From Streptomyces sp. CB02980 (lineage in GTDB: Bacteria; Actinomycetota; Actinomycetes; Streptomycetales; Streptomycetaceae): 59,053 nt of DNA. The first letter of the stretch is position 1. Each line of letters starts with the position of its first letter. Below the pieces are notes generated by a model. It did not search any database, had not been told where the DNA came from, and worked only from the letters and a program-made list of their open reading frames with translations. Where the stretch lies: assembly GCF_014451325.2 (NCBI RefSeq), contig NZ_JACSCH020000014.1, forward strand, positions 1 to 59,053, in the 5' to 3' direction. The position numbers were made by a program, and so were the translations under genes. Of this stretch, positions 15,560 through 24,115 are shown one piece after another.

Positions 15560-16524
15560 CGTCCCGCCGGGACGGCCGAGACGGTGAACCGGCGGACGTT
15601 CAGTGCCGCGCCCTGGCCGAACAGCCGGTTGCCCGGCAGGCTCTTGTCGTCCAGGAAGACCTGCGGCAGGCCGCCGCCGTCCGTCGCGCGGTACAGCCCG
15701 TCCGCCGTGGTGAGCCGGACGAGCGCGGGGCCGCCGTCCGGCGAGGCGCAGTCGAGTGCGGTGAACATCCCCAGTCCGCCGTTCAGTTGACGAGACGTCA
15801 CCTCTGTGTCCTCGCCGCCGTGGTCGAGCACGACGAACCGGCGGTCCGGCACCCGGCCGAGGTGCTCGGCGCGGTGCCGCTCCTCGCCGTCGACGAGCCA
15901 GCGCACCCGGCCCGCGGAGCGGTCGTACGCGAGGGTCAGCCGGTGGGTGTCGCCCGGCTCCCGGTCGCCGACCGGGACCACGGCCGTGAAGGCGGCGTAT
16001 CCGCCGAGGTGCGGGCGCAGCATGGGGAGCCGCTCGTGCACCGCGTAGATCCGCCGGTCGGTGACGAAGAAGTCGAAGGCGAGGCCGGTCTCGACGTCGG
16101 CGGCGTTCATCGCCGCCGTCGCCAGCCGGAAGTCGGCCCCGGGCTCCTCGACCGCCGTGCCGAAGGGGTGACCTCCGGTGCCGTACGTACGGGCCGACAG
16201 CAGGGCGTCGAAGCGGAGTTCACCTTCCTCGGGGGCCTCGAAGCCGGGCAGCCCGCCCGGGGTCGTGACGTTCGCGTAGACCAGCCACTTGACGGCGTCC
16301 AGGGCGCCGGGCAGCGCGCCGGGCGCGTCCTCCTGCCCGAGGGTGTTGGTGAACGCCGGCTCCCCGGTCACCGGGTGGCTGGCCCGGGCCGACACCTTGA
16401 GCCCCTCCGAGGGCGTGACGTGGATGTCGGCGTCGTCCGGCACGAAGGGGCCGAGGGTCATCGGCGCCCAGCGGCCGGCGGTGGCCCCCGGGTCCTGGAA
16501 GTCGTCCTCCCACAGCGGGGTCAT
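15556..16524 (-). CDS. DUF6081-like protein, paralogue 1 (no signal peptide)
   Basis: 322 residues. It shares with the two neighbouring paralogues the motifs DDF near the N-terminus, HPVTGEPAFTNT, KWLVYANVTT, GFEAPEEGELRFDALLSARTYGTGGHPFG, FDFFVTDRRIYAVHERLP and LDHGGED. The pattern suggests a beta-sandwich (LamG-like) fold, perhaps carbohydrate or ligand binding; the assignment to DUF6081 is from memory. Unlike the other two it starts directly at the domain, so it is predicted to stay in the cytoplasm. ATGA overlap with paralogue 2. Function unknown. Confidence 0.75.
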   Translation of the reverse strand: MTPLWEDDFQDPGATAGRWAPMTLGPFVPDDADIHVTPSEGLKVSARASHPVTGEPAFTNTLGQEDAPGALPGALDAVKWLVYANVTTPGGLPGFEAPEEGELRFDALLSARTYGTGGHPFGTAVEEPGADFRLATAAMNAADVETGLAFDFFVTDRRIYAVHERLPMLRPHLGGYAAFTAVVPVGDREPGDTHRLTLAYDRSAGRVRWLVDGEERHRAEHLGRVPDRRFVVLDHGGEDTEVTSRQLNGGLGMFTALDCASPDGGPALVRLTTADGLYRATDGGGLPQVFLDDKSLPGNRLFGQGAALNVRRFTVSAVPAGR

Positions 16525-17606
16525 CGACGGTTCCTGACGCTCGACACCACGAGGTTCTTCATCCGGAACTCGCCGCCCTGGCCGTAGATCCGGCTGCCCT
16601 CGGCGCTGCGCTCGTCGACGAAGGACTCCTGGCGCGGTTCGCCGACCGACGGCTCGAAGTAGTTCGTGTGGACGGAGAGCCGGACAAGCCCCTTGCCCGT
16701 CGGGTACGAGCCGTCGAGCAGGGACAGCAGCCCCATCCCGCAGTTGAGCTGGCGCGGCGCGACCCTGCCCTCGACACCGCCCTCGTCGAGCGTCAGCGTC
16801 CTGCGGTCCAGACGGAAGCCGATGCGGTCGACCCGCAGCACCTCGCGGCCGTCGATCAGCCAGCGGACCAGTCCCGCCGAGCGGTCGTAGGCGATCTTGA
16901 GCTTGTGGACGGCGCCCGGCCTGCGGGTCGCCAGCGGCACCGTGTGGGCGAACGAGGCGTAGTCGCCCAGGGTCGCCCGCCCGAACGTCGGCCGTCCGTA
17001 GAAGGCGTAGATGCGCTTGTTGGTGACGACGAAGTCGAAGGCGGTCGACGTCTCGCTGTCGATGGTGTTCAGCATCACCGAGGCGAGCCGGGGATCGTCC
17101 TCGCCGTCCGCGACCGCGTCACCGAAGGGATGCCCTGCGGTGCCATAGGTGCGGCCGGACAGCGTGGTCTCGCAGGACAGCACCTGGCCGGGCACCGCGT
17201 CGAAGCCCGGGAAGCCGTGCGAGGAGGTGTGGCTGGTGTAGGCGAGCCACTTGGCGTGGTCGCCGGAACCGGGCGCCCCGCTCGGGGTGATCTGCGGGAT
17301 CGTCTGGGTGAACGCGGGCTCGCCGGTGCGGGGGTTGACACCCCGCGAGCGCACCTGCAGGCCGCGGCCCGAGGTGGTGACGATCCCGTCGTCGGCCCGG
17401 TAGCCGCCGCCCGCGACCTGGAACCAGGGGGCGTCCGCGCCGGTGGTGCGGAATCCGTGCCGGAAGTCGTCCCAGACGACCCGGTAGGGGCGCGGGCCGC
17501 CCTTCGTGGTCTCGGCGGCGCCCGCCGGGGCGGAGGGCGCGGCCAGGGTGGCCGCGCTCAGCGCGGCACTCAGGAGCAGTGTGGTGATGATGCGCTTGCG
17601 CGCCAT
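16521..17606 (-). CDS. DUF6081-like protein, paralogue 2 (secreted)
   Basis: 361 residues beginning with a Sec signal peptide (MARKR, a hydrophobic stretch to about residue 24, and an AGA-A cleavage site near 31). The mature part has the same conserved blocks as paralogue 1: WDDFRHGF, NPRTGEPAFTQT, KWLAYTSHTSSHGFPGFDAVPG, LSGRTYGTAGHPFG, NKRIYAFYGRPTF and the end EFRMKNLVVSSV. It is in one operon with AlnA/AlnB homologues and paralogue 1. Secreted location suggests a role outside the cell, for example product binding; this is speculation. Confidence 0.76.
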   Translation of the reverse strand: MARKRIITTLLLSAALSAATLAAPSAPAGAAETTKGGPRPYRVVWDDFRHGFRTTGADAPWFQVAGGGYRADDGIVTTSGRGLQVRSRGVNPRTGEPAFTQTIPQITPSGAPGSGDHAKWLAYTSHTSSHGFPGFDAVPGQVLSCETTLSGRTYGTAGHPFGDAVADGEDDPRLASVMLNTIDSETSTAFDFVVTNKRIYAFYGRPTFGRATLGDYASFAHTVPLATRRPGAVHKLKIAYDRSAGLVRWLIDGREVLRVDRIGFRLDRRTLTLDEGGVEGRVAPRQLNCGMGLLSLLDGSYPTGKGLVRLSVHTNYFEPSVGEPRQESFVDERSAEGSRIYGQGGEFRMKNLVVSSVRNRR

Positions 17607-17726
17607 GACGGACCCTTCTGCAGGTTCTTCGGATTCACGGCCGCCCGGGGAGGATTCACGCCCGTCCGGGCAGGGGGCGTGCCGGTCCGGACAGGCTGCG
17701 CGCCGGTCCGGACCCGGCCGGAGGGC

Positions 17727-18395
17727 TCACGGCAGGCCGAGAACGGCTGCCGCGATCTCCGCGGGGCTGTCCACCACGGTGTGGGCACCGGCCCGCGTCA
17801 GCTCCGCGGCCCCGGTCACCCCGTACGAGACGCCGACCACCCGCATCCCCGCGGCCAGGCCCATCTCCACGTCGGGCAGCCCGTCGCCCACGACGACACA
17901 GGAGGCCGGGTCGACGGAGAGCACCGAAGCGAGATGCAGCGCCATGTCCGGGTGCGGCTTTCCGCGCGCCGCCGTGTCGTCTCCCGCGAGGGCGTCGAAG
18001 CGGTCGTCGACACCGGTCAGTTTCACGATCGCGGCCGCCGCCGCGTACACCTTCGAGGTGGCCACGGCCAGCGCGAGCCCCTCGTCCTTCAACCGGTCGA
18101 GCAGCCCGGCCGCGCCGGGGTAGAGCAGGTCGGGCCCGGCCGCACGCACGTGCTCGCCGAAGCGCCGGCCGTACTCCGCCATGGCGTCGCGGACGACGGG
18201 GTCCTCGGCCGACAGCCCGGTCAGCCGCGCCAGGCTCTGGTCGAGCGGCCGGCCCACGGTGGCCCGGACCTCGTCCTCGCCGGGCGTGAAGCCGTGCCCG
18301 GCGAGGACCTCGACGGTGAGCCGGGCGATGACGCCCGGGGTGTCGGCCAGGGTGCCGTCCAGGTCGAACAGGACGGCACGCACCGGACCGGTCAC
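17727..18395 (-). CDS. alnB: HAD-family phosphatase, AlnB homologue
   Basis: 222 residues with all four HAD motifs: FDLDGTL (Asp11 nucleophile, Asp13), VATSK, the Lys in RGKPHPD, and VVGDGLPDVEM. In alnumycin biosynthesis AlnB removes the 5'-phosphate from the C-ribosylated intermediate made by AlnA. Here it follows an AlnA-like gene with a GTGA overlap, the same pairing, so that role is the best reading. Taken alone it could be any phosphoglycolate-type phosphatase. 120 bases without a gene separate it from the DUF6081 gene downstream. Confidence 0.85.
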   Translation of the reverse strand: MTGPVRAVLFDLDGTLADTPGVIARLTVEVLAGHGFTPGEDEVRATVGRPLDQSLARLTGLSAEDPVVRDAMAEYGRRFGEHVRAAGPDLLYPGAAGLLDRLKDEGLALAVATSKVYAAAAAIVKLTGVDDRFDALAGDDTAARGKPHPDMALHLASVLSVDPASCVVVGDGLPDVEMGLAAGMRVVGVSYGVTGAAELTRAGAHTVVDSPAEIAAAVLGLP

Positions 18396-19303
18396 CGGCC
18401 GCCCGCCCGCACCGCGCTCAGCTCGACGGCGAACTCGCCCGCCACCCGGGCCGTGCTGAGCAGCAGCGAGCGGCCCGCCGCCGCGATCGACCCGCCGGTC
18501 GCCCTGGCGACGGCCTTCATCAGGTACGGGCTGATGGCGTTCCCCACCACCCCGTCCCGGTCGGCCTGTTCGAGCGCGTCGGCGATGACCCGCTCCAGCT
18601 CCTCGCCGTCGAGCGCGTCCTCGCGCGCGATCGGGGAGGTGAGCAGCACCGTGGAGTCGCCGTTGACCTCCCAGTGGAAGTCGACCGCGCGGGCGGCGAC
18701 CGCCAGGTCGTCGACCCGGGTCACCGGCACGTCGGCCTCGCGCACCACGAAGGCGGGCAGCCGGTCGGTGCCGTAGCCGAACACCGGTACGCCGGCGGTC
18801 TCCAGGTACTCGGCCGTCAGCTTCGCGTCCAGAATGGACTTGGCGCCGCCCGAGACGACCGTGATCCGGGTACGGGTGAACTGCAGCAGGTCCGCCGAGA
18901 TGTCGAAGGACTCCTGCGCGCGCCGGTGCACCCCGCCGATGCCGGCGGTGGTGAACACCTCGATCCCGGCCCGCTCGGCGATGACGATCGTGCCGGCCAC
19001 CGTGGTGGCGCCGAGACCGCCGCCGGCCAGCGCCGAACCCAGGTCCCGCGCACTGATCTTGGGGATGCCCTTCGTGGTGGCGAACCGCTCGATCACGGAC
19101 TCGTCCATGCCGACCACGAACCGCCCGCCGGCCACACCGACCGTCGCGGGGACCGCACCCGTGTCCCGGACCGCCTTCTCGATGAGCGAGGCGGTCTCGG
19201 ACGACGGGTCGGTGGTGATGAGGGAGGACTCCAGGGCGACCACAGGGCGCCGCTCCGCGAGCGCGGTGGCGACCTCGTCGCTGACCTCGAGCAACGAATC
19301 CAT
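18392..19303 (-). CDS. alnA: Pseudouridine-phosphate glycosidase homologue, AlnA-type C-ribosyltransferase
   Basis: 303 residues of the PsuG fold: ALESSLIT (Glu25), KISARDLGSAL, GATTVAGTIVIAERAG, FTTAGIGGVHR, SFDISADLLQF, the catalytic Lys segment GGAKSILD and AISPYLMKAVARATGGS. PsuG enzymes make or break C-glycosidic bonds between ribose-5-phosphate and a nucleobase; AlnA uses the reverse reaction to attach ribose-5-phosphate to a polyketide aromatic carbon. The HGMPYP segment known in E. coli PsuG is absent, as expected for a changed acceptor. ATG 19303 follows GAGAGGAA. A SARP-type promoter precedes it. Confidence 0.87.
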   Translation of the reverse strand: MDSLLEVSDEVATALAERRPVVALESSLITTDPSSETASLIEKAVRDTGAVPATVGVAGGRFVVGMDESVIERFATTKGIPKISARDLGSALAGGGLGATTVAGTIVIAERAGIEVFTTAGIGGVHRRAQESFDISADLLQFTRTRITVVSGGAKSILDAKLTAEYLETAGVPVFGYGTDRLPAFVVREADVPVTRVDDLAVAARAVDFHWEVNGDSTVLLTSPIAREDALDGEELERVIADALEQADRDGVVGNAISPYLMKAVARATGGSIAAAGRSLLLSTARVAGEFAVELSAVRAGGR

Positions 19304-19352
19304 ACCGGGTTCCTCTCCGTGTCTCTCCGTACCTCCGGGACTGACGGTGCTC

Positions 19353-19409
19353 AGGCTCGGCCCGCACCCTCGAAGCCCGGTCGAGTGCACGTCGAGCGCC
19401 CTCTCGAGC
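19353..19409 (-). promoter_or_regulatory. SARP box and promoter for the AlnA operon
   Basis: On the minus strand, CTCGAGA (19408), CTCGACG (19396), CTCGACC (19385) and TTCGAGG (19374) lie at 12, 11 and 11 bp. Nine bases after the last is GAGCCT (19358-19353), a -10-like hexamer. Because TCGA is palindromic the site could also serve the divergent DUF6081 gene at 19470. Confidence 0.65.
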
Positions 19410-19469
19410 GAAATTCAGGGGCCGCTGCCCAGGATGTGCCGGACATCCACGCACCTCACGGGAGATGAC

Positions 19470-20519
19470 ATGGCACGACGGATCAGAAGCAGGGCGGCCG
19501 CCGCCGCCGCGGCGGCGGCGCTCGTCGCGCTGGTGTTCAACCCGGCGGCCCAGGCGAAGGAGCGGAGCGTGCAGACGCTCCTCTCCGACGACTTCCGCAC
19601 CGGCTTCGACACCACGAACACCTGGCAGATCCTGGGCGAGGGCGGCGAGTTCCCGCAGGGCGACGGTGTCGTCACGACCTCGGCCGCCGGACTCGACGTC
19701 ACGCCGGCGGGCCGGAACGCCGTCACCGGCGAGCCCGCCTTCCGCACCACCACCGCCCAGCAGGACGACGGCGGACACGGCAGCGGCGACCACGGCAAGT
19801 GGCTGGCCTTCCCGCGCGCCACCGCCAGCTCCGGCACCCCCGGCTTCGACGTCCCCGCGACCGGAGCCCTCACCTGCACGACCCGGGTGAGCGGCCGGAC
19901 CTACGGCACCGAGCGGCACCCCTTCGGCGCCGCCGTGACCAACCCGAACACCGACGTCCGGCTCGCCTCCGCCGCCGTGGTCACCGCCGACTTCGACACC
20001 AAGGCGATCTTCGACTTCTCGGTGATCAACAACCGGATCTTCGCGATCTACGAGCGGCTGCCCGAGGCCGGCAAGACCTACGCCGCCTACTCGTACGCGA
20101 TCCCGGTCGCCGAGCGCACCCCCGGCGAGTACGCCACGCTCCAGGTCCGGCTGGAGGGCGGCGGCACCCGGGTCAGCTGGAAGGTCAACGGCAAGACCGT
20201 GCTGTCCACGGACCGCATCGGCACCCGTGCCTTCGACCGCAAGTACATGATCCTGGACCACGGCGGCACCGAGGAGCGCCTCCAGCTGAAGCAGCTGACC
20301 TGCGGATTCGGTCTGTTCACCGTCCTCGACGCGGCCGCGGGCCCGCAGGGCAAGGCGCTGGTGAAGCTCGACTCCACGCCGAACTTCTACTTCGCGCCCC
20401 GGGTCGGCTCGCCCACGCCGCAGACCTTCGTCGACGAGGAGAGCCGGCCGGAGAGCCGCCTGTGGGGCCAGGGCGCGTCGATCGACGTGCGGTACGCGCG
20501 GATAGCCCGGGAGAACTGA
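19470..20519 (+). CDS. DUF6081-like protein, paralogue 3 (secreted)
   Basis: 349 residues with a signal peptide (MARRIRSR then an unusual run of Ala to a PAAQA-K cleavage site near 29). The mature domain shares the blocks NAVTGEPAFRTT, KWLAFPRATASSGTPGFDV, VSGRTYGTERHPFGAAV, NNRIFAIYERLPEAG, MILDHGGTEERLQLKQLTCGFGLF and GQGASIDVRYARIA with the two minus-strand paralogues. It is divergent from the AlnA operon and shares its activator region. Function unknown; three copies around the C-ribosylation genes imply a dedicated task. Confidence 0.76.
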   Translation: MARRIRSRAAAAAAAAALVALVFNPAAQAKERSVQTLLSDDFRTGFDTTNTWQILGEGGEFPQGDGVVTTSAAGLDVTPAGRNAVTGEPAFRTTTAQQDDGGHGSGDHGKWLAFPRATASSGTPGFDVPATGALTCTTRVSGRTYGTERHPFGAAVTNPNTDVRLASAAVVTADFDTKAIFDFSVINNRIFAIYERLPEAGKTYAAYSYAIPVAERTPGEYATLQVRLEGGGTRVSWKVNGKTVLSTDRIGTRAFDRKYMILDHGGTEERLQLKQLTCGFGLFTVLDAAAGPQGKALVKLDSTPNFYFAPRVGSPTPQTFVDEESRPESRLWGQGASIDVRYARIAREN

Positions 20520-20533
20520 CCCGGCACACCGAC

Positions 20534-20577
20534 GAGCGGGTCGCGGCAGCGGTGGGGACGGCCGCCGCGACCCGCTC
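20534..20577. terminator. Terminator between DUF6081 and SARP genes
   Basis: A 14-bp perfect stem (20534-20547 with 20564-20577) and 16-base loop between convergent genes. The right arm reaches into the SARP stop codon. Confidence 0.8.
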
Positions 20578-21397
20578 ACCCCGCGGCATGCTGCAGGAAG
20601 TCCCCGGCCGCGGTGGTCTCCAGGCTCTCCAGACGAGGATCGCCCGCGAGCACCGCCTGGTGCAGCTTCTGCAGCCGGGGCGAGGGGTCGACGCCCAGCT
20701 CGTCCACGAGCGTCTCGCGAAGATGCTGGTACGCCTCCAGCGCACGCCAGGCGTGACCGGAGCGGTACAGGGCGAGCATCAGCTGCCCGCGCAGGTTCTC
20801 GTGCAGCGGCTGCTGGGACACGAGCATCCGGAGCTCGCCCACCAGGGCCGTGTGCCGGCCGAGCCGGAGGTCCGCCTCGATCCGCAACTCCTGGGCCCGG
20901 GTGCGGGCTTCGTCCATGCCCAGCACCTCGGTGGCCAGGACCCGGCCCATGGGTACGTCGACGAGCGCGGGGCCGCGCCACAGGGCGAGGGCCTGCCGCA
21001 GGCTGGTGGAGGCCGCCCTGGCGTCGCCCTCGGCGAGCTGGACGTCGCCCCGGGCCACCAGCTCGTGGAAATCGGTCATGTCGCAGTGCACCGGGCGGGC
21101 GGTGAGGCGATAGCCGCCGAAGCTCGTGGCCAGCACGTCCTTGGCGGAGGCCGCGGCGTCCGGACCCAGGGCCCGGGCGATGCGCCGCCGCACCTGGAGG
21201 ATGTAGGTCTGCAAGGTGGTGTTGGCGCTGCGCGGGATGGCGTCGCCCCACACCTCGTCCATGAGCGTGGCGACCGGCACGACGGAGCCGGCCCGCAGGG
21301 CGAGGAGCGTGAGGATCTGACGGGGTTTGCCGGCGGTTGGAACGATGGACTCGCCTGACATCCGTACGTCCAGGGGTCCCAGTATTTCGATGTCCAT
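20576..21397 (-). CDS. SARP-family pathway activator
   Basis: 273 residues: an N-terminal winged helix of the OmpR/AfsR type (MDIEILGPLDVRMSG, PRQILTLLALRAGSVV, TLQTYILQVRRRI) and the bacterial transcriptional activation domain (ALALWRGPALVDV, HENLRGQLMLALYRSG, LGVDPSPRLQKLHQAVL). SARPs recruit RNA polymerase at direct heptamer repeats placed 8-9 bp before the -10 box. Six such sites are present in this cluster. ATG 21397 follows GGAGGAAG. The 240 bases upstream to the peptide gene contain no clear SARP box. Confidence 0.95.
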   Translation of the reverse strand: MDIEILGPLDVRMSGESIVPTAGKPRQILTLLALRAGSVVPVATLMDEVWGDAIPRSANTTLQTYILQVRRRIARALGPDAAASAKDVLATSFGGYRLTARPVHCDMTDFHELVARGDVQLAEGDARAASTSLRQALALWRGPALVDVPMGRVLATEVLGMDEARTRAQELRIEADLRLGRHTALVGELRMLVSQQPLHENLRGQLMLALYRSGHAWRALEAYQHLRETLVDELGVDPSPRLQKLHQAVLAGDPRLESLETTAAGDFLQHAAG

Positions 21398-21638
21398 GCT
21401 CTTCCTCCGCAAGGGAATGGGGCACCAGGAGCATCGCACGGAGAAAGCCCGCCGCCCCAGTGCCTGATTCACGGCCTGGGGCATGAAGCCTTCATACCCT
21501 GCCGGCGGGGTGAGGAATTCATGGAGCAGGCCGTGACGGAGACACTGGTCCCACCGTGTCGCACGCCGGAAGAATCGCTGCCACCGGTGCCGTCCGCGGC
21601 GTCGTCCGAGCGCGTCCGACAATTAACGGAGAATTATC

Positions 21639-21809
21639 ATGGAAAGAAATTCAAGCACCCTCCAGGGTGTTATTTCCGCGAACTCGGTTCCTGACACCTC
21701 CGGTCTTCGGATCGACCACCTCGACCGCGCCGGCGACGAGGCCGTCGCCCTCGTCACCTTCACGTGGGGCCCGGTCCCCGGTCACGACGGTGCTCCGGCC
21801 GGCGTGTGA
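21639..21809 (+). CDS. 56-residue candidate RiPP precursor peptide
   Basis: A short gene starting ATG 21639 seven bases after GGAG, in an AT-rich stretch unusual for this DNA, with strong C-ending codon bias in its second half. The leader-like part is acidic/hydrophobic (SGLRIDHLDRAGDEAVALV); the C-terminal part VTFTWGPVPGHDGAPAGV has only two heterocyclisable residues, Thr40 and Thr42, both next to aromatic residues. Its TGA overlaps the GTG start of the YcaO gene, so the two are translationally coupled, as precursor/modifier pairs often are. I do not recognise the peptide family. An alternative frame starting at 21521 is less coding-like. Confidence 0.66.
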   Translation: MERNSSTLQGVISANSVPDTSGLRIDHLDRAGDEAVALVTFTWGPVPGHDGAPAGV

Positions 21810-24115
21810 CGACCCCGACGGCGGACGGCACCACTCCCCGACCCCTGGGCTTCAAGCGCCACATGAGGGTCGAGGTGGTGCCCGACGACGCCACCTATCT
21901 GCTGTCCGAGCGCGAGGTGACGGCCCTGAGAGCCCCCGGTCTCGAGGCCCTCGCCCCGCTCCTGGACGGCACCCGTGATCTGGCCGCTCTGCAGCGCGAG
22001 CTGACGACGGCCCTCACGGGGGACGAGGTCGCCACCCTGGTGGCGGCCCTGCGGCGGGCGGGCCTGGTCGACGACCGGCCCGCCCGCGGCTCCGCGCCCG
22101 CCCCCGAGCAGGCGGCCTACTGGGACCTGGCGGGAGTGACGGCCGACGGAACCCCGGCCACGGTCGCGGTACTCGCCGCGGGCGGCGCGGACGACCGAGG
22201 GCTGCGCGAGGCCCTCCGTACCGCGGGACTGGCGGTGAGCGACACCGACGGGGGAGCGGCGGCCGACGGGAACGCCGCCGGCCTTCTCGTCGTGGTCACC
22301 GACGACTACCTCGCGCCCGAACTCGCCGACGTGGACGCACGGTCGAGACGCCTCGGCCGACCCTGGCTCCTCGCGCGCCCCGACGGCGCCACGGCCTGGC
22401 TCGGGCCCGTCCTCCGGCCCGGCGACGGCCCCTGCTGGCACTGTCTCGCCCACCGGCTGCGCGCCCATCGGATGTCGGAGCAGCCGGTGCGCCGGGCCCT
22501 CGGTCTCGCCGGGCCGGTGCCCCGGCCCCGGGTCTCGCACCCGGCCTTCCGCGGCGCGGCGCTCCAGCTGGTCGCACTGGAGGCCGCCAAGTGGCTGGCC
22601 GGACACCGCTCCGCCGGCCAGTCGGCCGTCCGCACCCTCGACGGGCTGGCGCTCAGCACCGCCGACCACGCCGTCGAGCGGCGCCCGCAGTGTCCGTCCT
22701 GCGGGGACGCGGACCTCGTCGCGGCGCGGGCCCGGCGTCCGGTCGAGCCGCGCTCCCGGCCGAAGGCGGCGTTCAGCGGCGGCGGTCACCGCGCCCTCGG
22801 GCCGCAGGAGGTCCTCGACCGCTGGGGGCATCTGGTGAGCCCGGTGACCGGAGTGGTCAAGGAGGTCCGCCGGGACACCCGGGCGCCCTCCTTCCTCCAC
22901 TGCTACACCTCCGGCCGCAACCTCGCGCTCGGCGGTTCCCGCCTCGCCGAACTCCGCGCCGGGCTGCGGGCGGTGAGCGGCGGCAAGGGGACGACCGCCC
23001 TGGAGGCCGAGGTCAGCGCGCTGTGCGAGGCGCTCGAACGGTACTCGGGCACGCTCCAGGGCGACGAGGCCCGGGTGCGGGACAGCGCCCGCGCGCTGGG
23101 CGACGAGGCCGTCACCCCGGACCGCTCTCTGCTCTTCGACGCCCGCCAGTACCGCGACCGGCACGACTGGAACGCCCGGCAGGGCGCCTTCCAGCAGATC
23201 CCCGAGCCCTTCGACCCCGCGGCGCCGGCGGACTGGACGCCCGTCTGGTCCCTCACCGAGCGGCGGCACCGGCTGCTGCCGACGGGACTCCTCTACTTCG
23301 ACCCCGGTACGGAGGCCGGGGTGGCACCCGTCGCCGGGAGCGCATCGGTCCGCGCCGATTCCAACGGCAGCGCGGCCGGCAGCAGCCTGGAGGACGCGAT
23401 CCTCCAGGGCTTCCTCGAGGTCGTCGAGCGGGACGCGGTCGCGCTGTGGTGGTACAACCGCACCCGGATGCCCGCCGTCGACATCGCCTCGTTCGGAGAC
23501 CGGTGGGCCGAGGAACTGATCGGCGTCTACCGGGAGCTGCGGCGCGAGGTCTGGGCCCTCGACCTCACCTCGGACTTCGGCATCCCGGTCTTCGCCGCAC
23601 TGTCGAGACGTACCGACAAGAAGTCCGAGGACATCATGTTCGGCTTCGGGGCCCACCGCGACCCGCACATCGCGCTGCGCCGGGCCCTCACGGAGATGAA
23701 CCAGCTGATGCCGGCCGTGGTCGGGGCCGGGGAGGGTGACGGATACGCGGTGCGGGACCCGGAACTGCTGCGCTGGTGGGGCGGAGCGACGGTGGCCAAC
23801 CAGCCGTACCTGCTCCCCGACCGTCACGCGGAACCGGCCCGTCCAGGGGCTTTTCCCGCCATTCGCACGACGGATCTGCGCGCGGACGTGACCTGGGCCG
23901 AGGAAACCGTCCGGGCCAGGGGCCTTGATCTGCTCGTCCTCGACCAGACCCGTCCGGATATCGGATTGCCGGTGGTGAAAGTCGTGGTCCCCGGAATGAG
24001 GCATTTCTGGGCCCGTTTCGCACCAGGTCGCCTTTTTGACATCCCCGTGTCGCTGGGCCGGCTGTCCGAACCGACCCGATTCGAGGAACTCAATCCCATT
24101 CCTCTGTTTGTTTGA
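21806..24115 (+). CDS. Fused E1-like/YcaO cyclodehydratase (TOMM type)
   Basis: 769 residues. The N-terminal third is an E1-like, leader-binding domain with a four-Cys zinc site (CWHC at 210-213 and CPSC at 296-299). The rest is a YcaO domain with the ATP-binding motifs around EALERYS (411-414), GFLEVVERDA and RRALTEMNQ, ending in the proline-rich tail NPIPLFV typical of azoline-forming YcaO enzymes. It would use ATP to cyclise Ser, Thr or Cys in the peptide encoded just upstream. No dehydrogenase for azole formation is seen nearby. Start GTG 21806 was chosen for its overlap with the peptide stop. Confidence 0.9.
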   Translation: MTTPTADGTTPRPLGFKRHMRVEVVPDDATYLLSEREVTALRAPGLEALAPLLDGTRDLAALQRELTTALTGDEVATLVAALRRAGLVDDRPARGSAPAPEQAAYWDLAGVTADGTPATVAVLAAGGADDRGLREALRTAGLAVSDTDGGAAADGNAAGLLVVVTDDYLAPELADVDARSRRLGRPWLLARPDGATAWLGPVLRPGDGPCWHCLAHRLRAHRMSEQPVRRALGLAGPVPRPRVSHPAFRGAALQLVALEAAKWLAGHRSAGQSAVRTLDGLALSTADHAVERRPQCPSCGDADLVAARARRPVEPRSRPKAAFSGGGHRALGPQEVLDRWGHLVSPVTGVVKEVRRDTRAPSFLHCYTSGRNLALGGSRLAELRAGLRAVSGGKGTTALEAEVSALCEALERYSGTLQGDEARVRDSARALGDEAVTPDRSLLFDARQYRDRHDWNARQGAFQQIPEPFDPAAPADWTPVWSLTERRHRLLPTGLLYFDPGTEAGVAPVAGSASVRADSNGSAAGSSLEDAILQGFLEVVERDAVALWWYNRTRMPAVDIASFGDRWAEELIGVYRELRREVWALDLTSDFGIPVFAALSRRTDKKSEDIMFGFGAHRDPHIALRRALTEMNQLMPAVVGAGEGDGYAVRDPELLRWWGGATVANQPYLLPDRHAEPARPGAFPAIRTTDLRADVTWAEETVRARGLDLLVLDQTRPDIGLPVVKVVVPGMRHFWARFAPGRLFDIPVSLGRLSEPTRFEELNPIPLFV

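Noticed and set aside
17727..21434. A 1235-codon minus-strand frame spanning HAD, AlnA-like, DUF6081 and SARP loci
   Set aside because: Only the HAD part is homologous and coding-like; the remainder is antisense or out-of-frame shadow of clearly recognised genes.
21591..21620. CGTCCG repeats before the peptide gene as a SARP box
   Set aside because: Spacing is 12 and 10 bp, the core is TCCG not TCGA, and no -10 hexamer fits 9 nt downstream before the ribosome site.
21521..21694. A 57-codon frame starting ATG 21521 after GAGG, overlapping the 56-residue peptide gene
   Set aside because: Codon third positions are mixed, it includes a TTA codon, and it is not coupled to the YcaO start. The frame from 21639 has strong bias and a stop-start overlap with YcaO. 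Kept only as an alternative.
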